Assembly (NCBI GenBank): GCA_016715075.1
Contig: JADKBK010000017.1
Location: 1 to 64,000, forward strand
Origin: Bacteroidales bacterium
GTDB taxonomy: Bacteria > Bacteroidota > Bacteroidia > Bacteroidales > VadinHA17
DNA length: 64,000 nucleotides
Reading direction: 5' to 3'
Shown here in pieces: positions 9,091-16,828 of the stretch. The notes under the pieces are model-generated. The model did not search any database. It saw nothing but the letters and a program-made list of their open reading frames with translations, and was not told where the DNA came from. The position numbers were made by a program, and so were the translations under genes. Position 1 is the stretch's first letter. Every line of letters begins with the position of its first letter.

Positions 9091-9124
9091 AATCAGGAAG
9101 ATAAAATTCGATAAAATAATAATG

Positions 9125-9153
9125 AAGCTGCTTATGAAAATTGGCAGCTTTTC
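9125..9153 (+). terminator. terminator-like hairpin
   Basis: Perfect 7-bp arms AAGCTGC/GCAGCTT around a 12-base A/T-rich loop, followed by TT. It lies 180 bp after the dksA-like gene, with a low-complexity repeat in between. The T run is short, so efficiency is uncertain. Confidence 0.4.
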
Positions 9154-9304
9154 ACATTTATATGTATTATACTCTGATACCTGATACCTCCTCCTCTTTT
9201 TACCACCCCCTAACCCCTCCAGGGAGGGGAACCTTTCTGCTCCAGACTCTGATCCCTGATCTCCAATGTCGAAAAATTTCCTAACTTTCAGAAGATCCCA
9301 AAAT

Positions 9305-9715
9305 ATGAAAATCAGACTCATCATATTATTGTGCCTGTTCCTGGTTTCCAATGTCATCAGGGCACAGGTTCATGATTCGCTGAAGTATATCTCTGTAGGT
9401 CCTGCCGGTTTTCAGGAGGCTTTACATGGTGATGATAAACCATTGCTTATAGATGTAAGGGAATTTTTTGAGTACAAAAAATCGAGAATTGACAATGCAG
9501 TTAATGTCCCCTCATCTGCAAACCTGGATAATTATGCGGATACGCTTAATAAAGATTATACGCTGCTCCTGTACTGCACATCGGGATTCCGGAGCAAGAG
9601 AGTCGCAAAACATTTCTACGACAGGGGCTTCCTGAAACTTTATTCACTTGATGGGGGGATCAATGCATGGAGGAAAGAAGGGTATCCGGTGAACAGGAAG
9701 AAGATAAGGAGGTAG
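9305..9715 (+). CDS. exported rhodanese-like domain protein
   Basis: The protein has 136 residues from ATG 9305; an upstream in-frame ATG at 9266 would place 13 extra residues before an otherwise clear signal peptide (MKIRLIILLCLFLVSNVIRAQ). The mature part is one rhodanese domain: LLIDVREFFEYKKSRI early, and the active-site loop CTSGFRS with a catalytic cysteine, then GGINAWRKEGYP. Rhodaneses transfer sulfur from donors to thiophilic acceptors through a cysteine persulfide; the periplasmic version's partner cannot be told from the sequence. It stands alone and is convergent with riboflavin synthase. Confidence 0.9.
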   Translation: MKIRLIILLCLFLVSNVIRAQVHDSLKYISVGPAGFQEALHGDDKPLLIDVREFFEYKKSRIDNAVNVPSSANLDNYADTLNKDYTLLLYCTSGFRSKRVAKHFYDRGFLKLYSLDGGINAWRKEGYPVNRKKIRR

Positions 9716-9719
9716 GGAT

Positions 9720-10319
9720 CTATTTTCCCAGCTGCTGCTTTACAATTTTTGCGATATACTTTCCAAGGATGTCAAATTCAAGATTTACAACAGTTCCCTG
9801 TTTGATCTGGTGAAAATTTGTAACCTCCCAGGTAAAGGGGATAATTGCTACTTCAAATGATCTTGGTTTCGAATTAACCACAGTCAGACTGACTCCGTTC
9901 ACAGAAACGGATCCCTTCTCTACAGTTATATAATCATCCTGTGCGGGTTCGTACTCAAAGGTATAATACCAGCTCCCTCCGGCCTCCTTTACACTTGTAC
10001 ATACAGCAGTCTGATCAATGTGACCCTGCACCATATGCCCGTCCAGACGTCCGTCAAGTTTTGTGCTCCGCTCGAGATTGACCTTGTCTCCCGGCTTGAG
10101 TAAACCAAGATTGGTCTTGTCAAGAGTCTCTTTTATTGCTGTGACAGTGTAAGTCTCATTATCCTTCCCCACGACCGTCAGGCAGACACCATTGTGCGAT
10201 ATGCTCTGATCGATCTTCAGCTCATTTACAAATGAACATTTCATCGTGATGTGAAGATTGTCCTGGTCTTTTGCAAGCTTTACAACCTGTGCAGCTTCTT
10301 CTACTATTCCTGAAAACAT
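9720..10319 (-). CDS. ribE: riboflavin synthase, alpha subunit
   Basis: The protein has 199 residues, the normal family length, from ATG 10319. It starts with the family hallmark MFSGIVEE and consists of two lumazine-binding repeats; the second is marked by VSVNGVSLTVV. The enzyme joins two molecules of 6,7-dimethyl-8-ribityllumazine to give riboflavin and a pyrimidine that is recycled, the last step of vitamin B2 synthesis in the cytoplasm. No other rib gene is adjacent. The 282 bp upstream hold a CTCTGTG repeat and a GC-rich hairpin repeat. Two FMN-linked proteins (a pyridoxamine-oxidase-like protein and UbiX) lie just upstream on the same strand, but the repeats between them argue against one operon. 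Confidence 0.95.
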   Translation of the reverse strand: MFSGIVEEAAQVVKLAKDQDNLHITMKCSFVNELKIDQSISHNGVCLTVVGKDNETYTVTAIKETLDKTNLGLLKPGDKVNLERSTKLDGRLDGHMVQGHIDQTAVCTSVKEAGGSWYYTFEYEPAQDDYITVEKGSVSVNGVSLTVVNSKPRSFEVAIIPFTWEVTNFHQIKQGTVVNLEFDILGKYIAKIVKQQLGK

Positions 10320-10375
10320 AAGTACTGTAATTTTATTGAGAAAACAAAAGTAGAGATTTTTTAGGAGTTTTGTTG

Positions 10376-10553
10376 TTACACAGAGGAACACAGAGGGATC
10401 ACAGAGGAACACTGAGTTGAAAAGCTTTTTTCTCAGTGACCTCTGTGGGGCTGCAGAAAAAGTCGATTTTCTCTGTAACACCCCTAAATCCCCCAGGGGG
10501 GACTTATTTAAAACAATAAGTTTTAAAGCCCCCCCTGGGGGGTTTGGGGGTAA
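10376..10553. repeat. CACAGAG repeat followed by a GC-rich hairpin repeat
   Basis: 10376-10450 belongs to the CACAGAG family. 10480-10553 is a strong hairpin: ACCCCTAAATCCCCCAGGGG on the left is roughly complementary to a GGGGGTTTGGGGGT end on the right. Other members of the hairpin family: 46500-46576, 55688-55765, 58899-58933, 60931-61041 and 61891-61965. Confidence 0.8.
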
Positions 10554-10601
10554 AACTGATTTTTTCTGTGGCCCCTCTGTATATAAAAAAGAAATTAAGT
10601 A

Positions 10602-11039
10602 CTATTCCCCTAAGGTATCAGCAGCAGTCCAGATAAGCTTCTTCCCGAAGCCCATCCTGTTATCCGTCATTTTGATCAGTGTCAGCTTTACAATCCATAA
10701 CCTTGTATCCATAAGGGCAGCAATGGGAAACCGTTTCAGATAAGCTGTCCTGGTTTTGGAAATAAGGTCACCCTCAGGCTCTGAGATGATACCCTGGAAC
10801 TGTATTCCACGTATCTTTCCGACAATCATAGTCTCCAGAACCACCGATCCGGCAACAATATTGTTCCTGACAAATTCCTTCCCGTGGCGTGTCTCTGCAT
10901 CAGAGGTGAAAACAAGGGCGTTTTCTTCTTCCATGTAAACATAAAAACAGTTCGCACACCATGGTTCATTCTCCACTGTTGTTGCTATAGTGAGAACATG
11001 ATGTTTTCTGAAAAACCGTATGATCCTGCTGTCAATCAT
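10602..11039 (-). CDS. pyridoxamine 5'-phosphate oxidase-like, FMN-binding split-barrel protein
   Basis: The protein has 145 residues if started at the ATG at 11039, which overlaps the end of ubiX by 8 bp (a typical coupled start); a longer form from 11069 is possible. The fold signature is a short N-terminal helix (RIIRFFRKHHVLTIATT) followed by split-barrel strands with CFYVY and ALVFTSD. Family members bind FMN, or sometimes F420 or haem, and many are small oxidoreductases of unknown substrate. Overlap with ubiX, whose product makes prenylated FMN, suggests translation coupling and a shared flavin theme, but the true substrate is unknown. Confidence 0.8.
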   Translation of the reverse strand: MIDSRIIRFFRKHHVLTIATTVENEPWCANCFYVYMEEENALVFTSDAETRHGKEFVRNNIVAGSVVLETMIVGKIRGIQFQGIISEPEGDLISKTRTAYLKRFPIAALMDTRLWIVKLTLIKMTDNRMGFGKKLIWTAADTLGE

Positions 11040-11616
11040 TTTCCATCCATCTGAATCCGTTACTGTCAAAACCCGCGAGATCGATTATGCGGTCAACAAC
11101 TGTCATAATCAGATCGTCAATGGTTTTAGGATTGCTGTAGAATGAAGGCGATGCAGGACATACTATTGCCCCAGCTTCCGTGACTGTCTTCAGATTATTG
11201 ATATGAATAAGATTGTACGGAGCCTCCCTTGGTACCAGGATCAGTCGCCTCCTCTCCTTAAGCATCACATCTGCCGAGCGGGCAATCAGATCATCGGAAG
11301 TTCCGTTTGCTATCCGTCCTATTGTACCCATTGAGGCCGGACATATTATCATTGTGTCAAAATGAGACGATCCTGATGCGAATGGCGCATAAAATGATTT
11401 ATTTCCATATTCCTTCGCAGGAAATGAGGCAATATATTTTTGTCCGGTTTCAGCTTCCCAGATCTCCCTGGCTGTTTCCGAAAAGATAACTGCTATTTCT
11501 TCCGGCGGAGATTTCAGCTGCTGCAGTTTCTCCAGAAGCTTTTGAGAGTATACAGAGCCGCTGGCGCCTGTTATGGCCAGGACTATTTTTCTTCTTCGTG
11601 GTTCTGTGGTGCGCAT
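11032..11616 (-). CDS. ubiX: flavin prenyltransferase UbiX
   Basis: The protein has 194 residues, normal for the family. It begins with the nucleotide-binding loop KIVLAITGASGSVYS and contains ICPASMGTIGRIANG and a late LVPREAPYN motif, all typical of UbiX/Pad1. The enzyme joins dimethylallyl phosphate to FMN to make prenylated FMN, the cofactor of UbiD-type decarboxylases, used in menaquinone/ubiquinone and aromatic acid metabolism. No ubiD is in the window. The gene overlaps the FMN-binding split-barrel gene downstream by 8 bp, so the two form a transcription unit. Confidence 0.93.
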   Translation of the reverse strand: MRTTEPRRRKIVLAITGASGSVYSQKLLEKLQQLKSPPEEIAVIFSETAREIWEAETGQKYIASFPAKEYGNKSFYAPFASGSSHFDTMIICPASMGTIGRIANGTSDDLIARSADVMLKERRRLILVPREAPYNLIHINNLKTVTEAGAIVCPASPSFYSNPKTIDDLIMTVVDRIIDLAGFDSNGFRWMEND

Positions 11617-11663
11617 GGCGTATCTGAAGTCCGGTAAATATAGTCATTTATACTTAATTAAGG

Positions 11664-11765
11664 AATGGGGGATTGGGGGAGGGGGAGAAAAGGGGAAGGG
11701 GAGAGGGGGAGAATAGTATTCCCCCATTCTCCCATTCTCCCATTCTCCCATTCTCCCATTTCCCT
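11664..11765. repeat. CCCATTCTCC tandem low-complexity tract
   Basis: GGGGGATTGGGGGAGGGGG faces tandem CCCATTCTCC units, forming an imperfect inverted repeat between ubiX and the sirtuin gene. No coding content. Confidence 0.7.
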
Positions 11766-11812
11766 TAAGCGCCTCTGCTTTCATGTCAACATGTACTGGA
11801 GCATATTACAAT

Positions 11813-12499
11813 TTATTGGTTGATTAAACGTTCAGTCAATAATTCCACTCCCCTCGACGCCTTCTCTTTAATAACCTCCACCTTCCTGTTAACCGGTACA
11901 GCAACATCATTGGGATCAATAAGCCAAAGCTGAGCTTTATGAGGAGCATAATTAACCAGCCCCGCCGCCGGATATACATTCAGCGAGCTTCCTATAACCA
12001 CAAAAATATCAGCCTCCGCAGTAAGCCTTACTGCCTCTTCCATCATTGGCACCTCCTCACCAAACCATACAATATGCGGTCGCAACTGACTACCCTTTGC
12101 ACAGCTATCCCCTTTACTAATATCCCTGTAACCGATATCATAAACCAGTGACGGATCAACAGTGCTCCTGGCTTTGGTGAGCTCACCATGAAGATGCAGA
12201 ATCTTTGAACTGCCGGCCTGTTCATGAAGATTATCTATATTCTGGGTGATTATCTGTACATCAAAATGCTTTTCAAGCTCAGCCAGCCCGACGTGACCGG
12301 CATTGGGCTTACACCCCTCAAGCTGCCTTCTCCGTTCATTATAGAATCGAAGAACAAGCTCACGGTTTCTCAGCCATGCGTCATAGGTTGCTACCTCTGT
12401 AACTTCATACTCCTCCCATAATCCGCCTGAATCCCTGAAAGTCCGTATCCCGCTCTCCGAGCTCATTCCCGCACCGGTAAGTACAACTAGTTTCTTCAT
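11813..12499 (-). CDS. cobB: NAD-dependent protein deacylase (sirtuin), zinc-cysteine-poor
   Basis: The protein has 228 residues. Sirtuin motifs are clear: GAGMSSESGI (9-18), TQNIDNLH (85-92) and the catalytic His104 in HLHGEL. Tyr53 and Arg56 (FYNER) match the YxxR pair that marks class III sirtuins able to remove succinyl or malonyl groups, so a deacylase role on acyl-lysine is likely. The zinc-ribbon region (about 108-138), which normally has four cysteines, has only Cys133; the rest is TKARSTVDPSLVYDIG. Zinc-poor versions of this kind seem usual in Bacteroidota. No linked partner gene. Confidence 0.9.
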   Translation of the reverse strand: MKKLVVLTGAGMSSESGIRTFRDSGGLWEEYEVTEVATYDAWLRNRELVLRFYNERRRQLEGCKPNAGHVGLAELEKHFDVQIITQNIDNLHEQAGSSKILHLHGELTKARSTVDPSLVYDIGYRDISKGDSCAKGSQLRPHIVWFGEEVPMMEEAVRLTAEADIFVVIGSSLNVYPAAGLVNYAPHKAQLWLIDPNDVAVPVNRKVEVIKEKASRGVELLTERLINQ

Positions 12500-12585
12500 A
12501 GGATCTACGATTTTAAAGTTTTGTAAAGATACTGGTTTTGAGAGTCATCTCCCCCTCTCCATTTCTCCCTTCACCCCTTCTCCCT

Positions 12586-13118
12586 ATAGCCGTCAACCTA
12601 AGAGCAAAGTTGTAAACGTAGAGATTAGCATAAGTTTCCCCTCCTTTTGAAGGAGGGGTGGCCGGGACGATTGATTATCTGTTTTTTACAATTTTAATTT
12701 CCCGGCCGGGGTGGTTGATTAATTTCGAACTTGACGGGGATTCCCACGGTTAGGATCATAAAATACAGAAAGATGAAAACCGAGATAAATACCTGGAGAG
12801 TCTTCGATTCACGGTATTAAGGTTTGAAAATAGATTTGTATTTCAGGAACCTGAATATTTAATAAATGAGATAAGGAAAGTTATCAGTAAAGAACTGTAT
12901 CAAAAAGCATCAATATAAAAAGCAAATCAACCACCCCGGCCGGTACCAGTTTTTGCAATTCTTTGATAAGAGTAGTGCTTCGGCCACCCTCCTTCAAAAG
13001 GAGGGGAAAGTTGGGACGGGTAGCAACCTGTCCTTACATAATTTCAACATTAATAGCCATTTGCCTTTAATGATCCTCCCTGTAAAAATTTTTACAGACT
13101 ACTTAGGTTGACGGCTAT
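12586..13118. mobile_element. 533-bp element with 17-bp terminal inverted repeats and a DUF559 remnant (copy 1)
   Basis: The ends are perfect inverted repeats: ATAGCCGTCAACCTAAG at 12586-12602 and its complement at 13102-13118. Inside lie two more nested inverted repeats: CCCCTCC...GGAGGGG palindromes followed by GGCCGGG on both sides (about 12639-12667 and 12980-13007), and CCCGGCCGGGGTGGTTGATT (12701-12720) facing its complement (12925-12943). The core between them is the 3' half of a DUF559 endonuclease gene. A perfect 18-bp palindrome CTGTAAAAATTTTTACAG lies at 13080-13097. A related copy is at 19801-20218 and a lone right end at 36737-36753. It looks like a short non-autonomous transposon or a decayed endonuclease element; no target duplication is evident. 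Confidence 0.7.
12721..12918 (+). pseudogene. DUF559 endonuclease-like protein, C-terminal half, with internal stop
   Basis: The frame reads NFELDGDSHG, a TAG stop at 12751-12753, then DHKIQKDENRDKYLES, LRFTVLRFEN and YLINEIRKVI to a TAA at 12916-12918. This is the second half of a DUF559 domain (VSR/PD-(D/E)XK-type nuclease fold), whose DGDxH and RDxYL...VLRF motifs are unmistakable. The N-terminal half is missing; the frame abuts the inner inverted repeat directly. It is a remnant, not a working gene. The complementary N-terminal half survives in the second element copy at 20018-20104. Confidence 0.8.
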
Positions 13119-13160
13119 GCCCTTCTCTCCTTTTATCTAAAAAGATATTCCCATTTTTAC

Positions 13161-13168
13161 TATCTTTG
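13161..13168 (+). promoter_or_regulatory. Bacteroidota -7 promoter element (TATCTTTG)
   Basis: Matches TAnnTTTG, 45 bp before the ileS start codon. It lies just outside the right end of the inverted-repeat element. Confidence 0.6.
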
Positions 13169-13213
13169 TCCGAATTTTTAAAACAACACAATTTTTAATA
13201 ACCATCTGATCCA

Positions 13214-16200
13214 ATGGGGAAAAGATTTCCTGAATATAAAGGTCTTGATCTCTCACAGGTAAATAAAGAGATCCTTAAAGAATGGGACGAGAATGATACA
13301 TTTCATAAAAGCGTTCGTGAATTAAACGGTAAGGGTGAATTTGTATTCTATGAAGGTCCGCCTTCAGCCAACGGAATACCTGGTATACACCATGTTATGG
13401 CCCGTACTATTAAGGATGCAATCTGCCGTTATAAAACACAGTGCGGATATGAGGTGAAGCGCAAGGCCGGCTGGGATACCCACGGACTGCCTGTAGAACT
13501 TCAGGTTGAAAAAGCACTTGGCATTACAAAAGAAGATATCGGGACAGAAAAGATCTCAATTGAAGATTTTAACAAAGCCTGCCGGACAGATGTGATGAAA
13601 TACACCGACCTGTGGGAAGATCTTACCCGTAAGATGGGTTACTGGGTAAATATGGATCACCCATATGTTACTTATGATAACAGGTACATTGAAACACTCT
13701 GGTGGCTCCTGAAACAACTCTACGAGAAAGGATTTCTATACCAGGGCTACACAATACAACCATATTCCCCGGCCGCAGGTACCGGACTCAGTTCCCATGA
13801 GCTTAATCTTCCTGGCTGCTACCGCGATGTGAAAGACACAACATGCATAGCTCTCTTTAAGGTGATCAGGGATAAGAGATCTGAATTCCTCTATGACTCC
13901 ATCGACACACCGGATGTTCATATAATGGCATGGACAACCACTCCATGGACACTTCCTTCAAACACCGCACTGGCAGTAGGAAAAGAGATAACCTATATTA
14001 GGGTAAGAAGCTTCAATCCCTATTCAGGAGAACCTGTAACCGTTGTAATAGCCAAAGAGCTGATCAACTCATTGTTTCCTGAATCCAATTCCGGTCTTGA
14101 TTTTTCAGAATATAAAGCCGGCGATAAAAAGATACCTTTTAAAGTTCTTGGTGAATGTTCGGGTAAAGATCTTGAAGGAATCAATTATGAGCAGCTGATA
14201 AACTGGGTAGATCCGGGAGCAGGCGCTTTCCGTGTTTTAACAGGCGATTTTGTGACAACAGAAGATGGAACAGGTATCGTTCATATTGCTCCAACTTTCG
14301 GAGCTGATGACTACCGTATTGCAAAAGAAAATGGTGTGCCTCCCCTGATCATGAAAAGAAAAGACGGCAGCCAGGGTCCGATGGTCGATAAACGTGGTTT
14401 CCTTGTTCCGATAGCTGATCTTGATGATCTGTATGTAAAACAGAGTGTCAACAAAAACAGCTATAGTGTTTTTGCTGCCCGCCCCGTGAAGAATGAATAC
14501 GATGTGAACCTCTCTCCTGATGCTGAAACGCTGGACGTTGACATTGCGGTTATGCTGAAACAGAATGGCAAAGCCTTCCGGATTGAAAAACAGGTTCACA
14601 GCTATCCCCATTGCTGGAGAACAGACAAGCCTGTTCTTTATTACCCGCTGGATGCATGGTTTATCAGGACCACTGCCAAAAGAGATAGGATGATCGAGCT
14701 GAACAATACCATCAACTGGAAGCCTCAGTCGACCGGTACAGGCAGGTTCGGCAAATGGCTTGAAAACCTTGTTGACTGGAACCTTTCCCGTTCACGCTAC
14801 TGGGGAACACCGCTTCCTATCTGGGTTACTGAAGACAGAAAAGAAGAAAAATGCATCGGGTCAGCAGCAGAGCTCAAAGCAGAAATTGCAAAGTCGGTCA
14901 GTGCCGGATTTATGAAAACAAATCCGCTCGAAAAATTCACAGAAGGAGATAACTCACAGGAAAACTATGAGAAGTTCGATCTGCACCGTCCGTTTGTTGA
15001 CGATATCATCCTTGTAAGCGAGACCGGAAGGAAGATGCAACGGGAACCCGACCTTATAGATGTGTGGTTCGATTCGGGCGCCATGCCTTATGCACAGGCT
15101 CACTATCCTTTTGAAAACAAGGATAAATTCCATGAGATGTTCCCGGCAGACTATATTGCCGAAGGAGTTGATCAGACCAGAGGCTGGTTTTTTACATTAC
15201 ATGCAATCGCTACAATGATCTCCGATTCTGTAGCATTCAAGAATATAATCTCCAACGGACTGGTCCTTGACAAGAACGGGAACAAAATGTCGAAACGGCT
15301 CGGAAATGCTGTCGACCCGTTTACTACAATCGATGAGTATGGCTCCGATCCTTTAAGGTGGTACATGATGACAAATTCGCAGCCATGGGATAACCTTAAA
15401 TTTGATATGTCAGGTGTTGATGAAGTCAAAAGGAAATTCTTCGGAACACTTTATAATACGTATTCCTTCTTCGCTCTTTATGCTAACGTGGATAATTTCA
15501 GATTTACAGAAAACAGTATACCTGTAAATGAAAGACCGGAAATTGACCGGTGGATTATCTCCCTTCTCAATTCACTTGTAAAAGAGGTCGCGAAATGCTA
15601 TGAAGACTATGACCTCACCCGTGGAGCGCGTGCTATTCAGGATTTTGTTTCTGAGAATCTGAGCAACTGGTATGTCAGGCTCAACCGCAAAAGGTACTGG
15701 GGAGGCGATTATGACAAGGATAAGATTGCAGCCTATCAGACGTTATACCAATGTCTTGAGACCGTAAGCCAGCTGGCAGCTCCTGTTGCACCATTCTATA
15801 TGGACAGATTGTTCAGCGACCTTAATAACAGTACAGGCAAACATAAGGAAGGTTCTGTTCACCTTGCCCACTTCCCTGAATATGATGAATCACTTATCGA
15901 TAAGGCGCTCGAGGAGAGAATGGACATTGCACAGAAAGTATCATCAATGATCCTGAGCCTCAGACGGAAAGTGAGCATCAAGGTCCGCCAGCCGCTGGCA
16001 AGGATAATGGTGCCGGTCCCGGATAAATATTTCAGGGATAAATTTGAAGCCGTTAAGGATCTGATTCTTGCTGAGGTCAATGTAAAGGAGGTTGAATATA
16101 TTGATGACACCGCATCCATACTTGTCAAAAAGATCAAACCCAATTTCAAGACACTGGGCCCCCGTTACGGCAAGCTGATGAAAGAGATCAGCAATGCAAT

Positions 16201-16654
16201 CACCGCACTCACTCCGCAGGAGATAGTATCATTTGAAAACAAAGGTAATCACCCTGTAACTATAAACGGTCAGGAGATTATTCTAACGTCAGAGGATGTT
16301 GAGATCATCTCCGAAGATATCCCGGGCTGGCAGGTTGCCAATGATGGAAGACTTACAGTTGCACTTGATATTACTGTCTCAGACGAACTCAGGAATGAAG
16401 GGATCGCAAGGGAATTTGTAAACCGCATCCAGAATATCCGTAAAGACAATGGATTTGATGTCACTGACAAGATTACTGTTTATATTGAGGATATTGAATT
16501 TGTGCGGGAAGCAGTAAACAGACATTCAGCATATATAGGGTCACAGACACTCGCAACGACGGTAAGCCTCTCCGGCAATATCTCCGGGGATAATGTTCGT
16601 GAAGTTGAGATTGATGAGGTGAGTGTGAAGGTTAGCGTAAGTAAGAATAGTTAA
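13214..16654 (+). CDS. ileS: isoleucyl-tRNA synthetase, IleRS2-like, with GxHH motif
   Basis: The protein has 1146 residues, the length of the eukaryote-like, mupirocin-resistant IleRS2 class. It charges tRNA-Ile with isoleucine, with a central editing domain that removes misactivated valine. The class I ATP-binding signature, normally HxGH, reads GIHH at residues 57-60 (context NGIPGIHHVMA), so the first and third residues are swapped; the second signature KMSKR is intact at 691-695. The anticodon-binding and C-terminal domains are present, and the gene has no breaks. As the only isoleucyl enzyme in view it is presumably essential. A promoter motif lies 45 bp upstream. Confidence 0.97.
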   Translation: MGKRFPEYKGLDLSQVNKEILKEWDENDTFHKSVRELNGKGEFVFYEGPPSANGIPGIHHVMARTIKDAICRYKTQCGYEVKRKAGWDTHGLPVELQVEKALGITKEDIGTEKISIEDFNKACRTDVMKYTDLWEDLTRKMGYWVNMDHPYVTYDNRYIETLWWLLKQLYEKGFLYQGYTIQPYSPAAGTGLSSHELNLPGCYRDVKDTTCIALFKVIRDKRSEFLYDSIDTPDVHIMAWTTTPWTLPSNTALAVGKEITYIRVRSFNPYSGEPVTVVIAKELINSLFPESNSGLDFSEYKAGDKKIPFKVLGECSGKDLEGINYEQLINWVDPGAGAFRVLTGDFVTTEDGTGIVHIAPTFGADDYRIAKENGVPPLIMKRKDGSQGPMVDKRGFLVPIADLDDLYVKQSVNKNSYSVFAARPVKNEYDVNLSPDAETLDVDIAVMLKQNGKAFRIEKQVHSYPHCWRTDKPVLYYPLDAWFIRTTAKRDRMIELNNTINWKPQSTGTGRFGKWLENLVDWNLSRSRYWGTPLPIWVTEDRKEEKCIGSAAELKAEIAKSVSAGFMKTNPLEKFTEGDNSQENYEKFDLHRPFVDDIILVSETGRKMQREPDLIDVWFDSGAMPYAQAHYPFENKDKFHEMFPADYIAEGVDQTRGWFFTLHAIATMISDSVAFKNIISNGLVLDKNGNKMSKRLGNAVDPFTTIDEYGSDPLRWYMMTNSQPWDNLKFDMSGVDEVKRKFFGTLYNTYSFFALYANVDNFRFTENSIPVNERPEIDRWIISLLNSLVKEVAKCYEDYDLTRGARAIQDFVSENLSNWYVRLNRKRYWGGDYDKDKIAAYQTLYQCLETVSQLAAPVAPFYMDRLFSDLNNSTGKHKEGSVHLAHFPEYDESLIDKALEERMDIAQKVSSMILSLRRKVSIKVRQPLARIMVPVPDKYFRDKFEAVKDLILAEVNVKEVEYIDDTASILVKKIKPNFKTLGPRYGKLMKEISNAITALTPQEIVSFENKGNHPVTINGQEIILTSEDVEIISEDIPGWQVANDGRLTVALDITVSDELRNEGIAREFVNRIQNIRKDNGFDVTDKITVYIEDIEFVREAVNRHSAYIGSQTLATTVSLSGNISGDNVREVEIDEVSVKVSVSKNS

Positions 16655-16662
16655 GAGAGAGA

Positions 16663-16790
16663 GGATTGCTTCCCCCTCCTGCGTCGGGGTCGCAATGACG
16701 GTGCAATTCACTTTGTTTGGTTTGGCGACTCTCCGTAGACAATTTACTATTCGGTCATTGCGAGTCCGACGAAGGAGGACGAAGCAATCC
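16663..16790. repeat. 128-bp inverted repeat ending in GGATTGCTTC / GAAGCAATCC
   Basis: Arms carry GGATTGCTTC...GTCGCAATGAC and the facing GTCATTGCGAGTCCGAC...GAAGCAATCC. This resembles the widespread 'GCAATGACG' REP-like repeats of many bacterial genomes. It fills the ileS-dnaG gap and could act as a terminator hairpin for ileS. Confidence 0.8.
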
Positions 16791-16816
16791 CATAGTCCTA
16801 ACCCGAATCAAATTGC

Positions 16817-16824
16817 TATCTTTG
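16817..16824 (+). promoter_or_regulatory. Bacteroidota -7 promoter element (TATCTTTG)
   Basis: Matches TAnnTTTG and ends only 4 bp before the dnaG start codon, which would make the message leaderless or nearly so. Confidence 0.5.
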
Positions 16825-16828
16825 AACT

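Noticed and set aside
10417..10743. 108-codon plus frame over the GC-rich hairpin
   Set aside because: Covers repeats and the antisense of the FMN-binding gene; no protein-like features.
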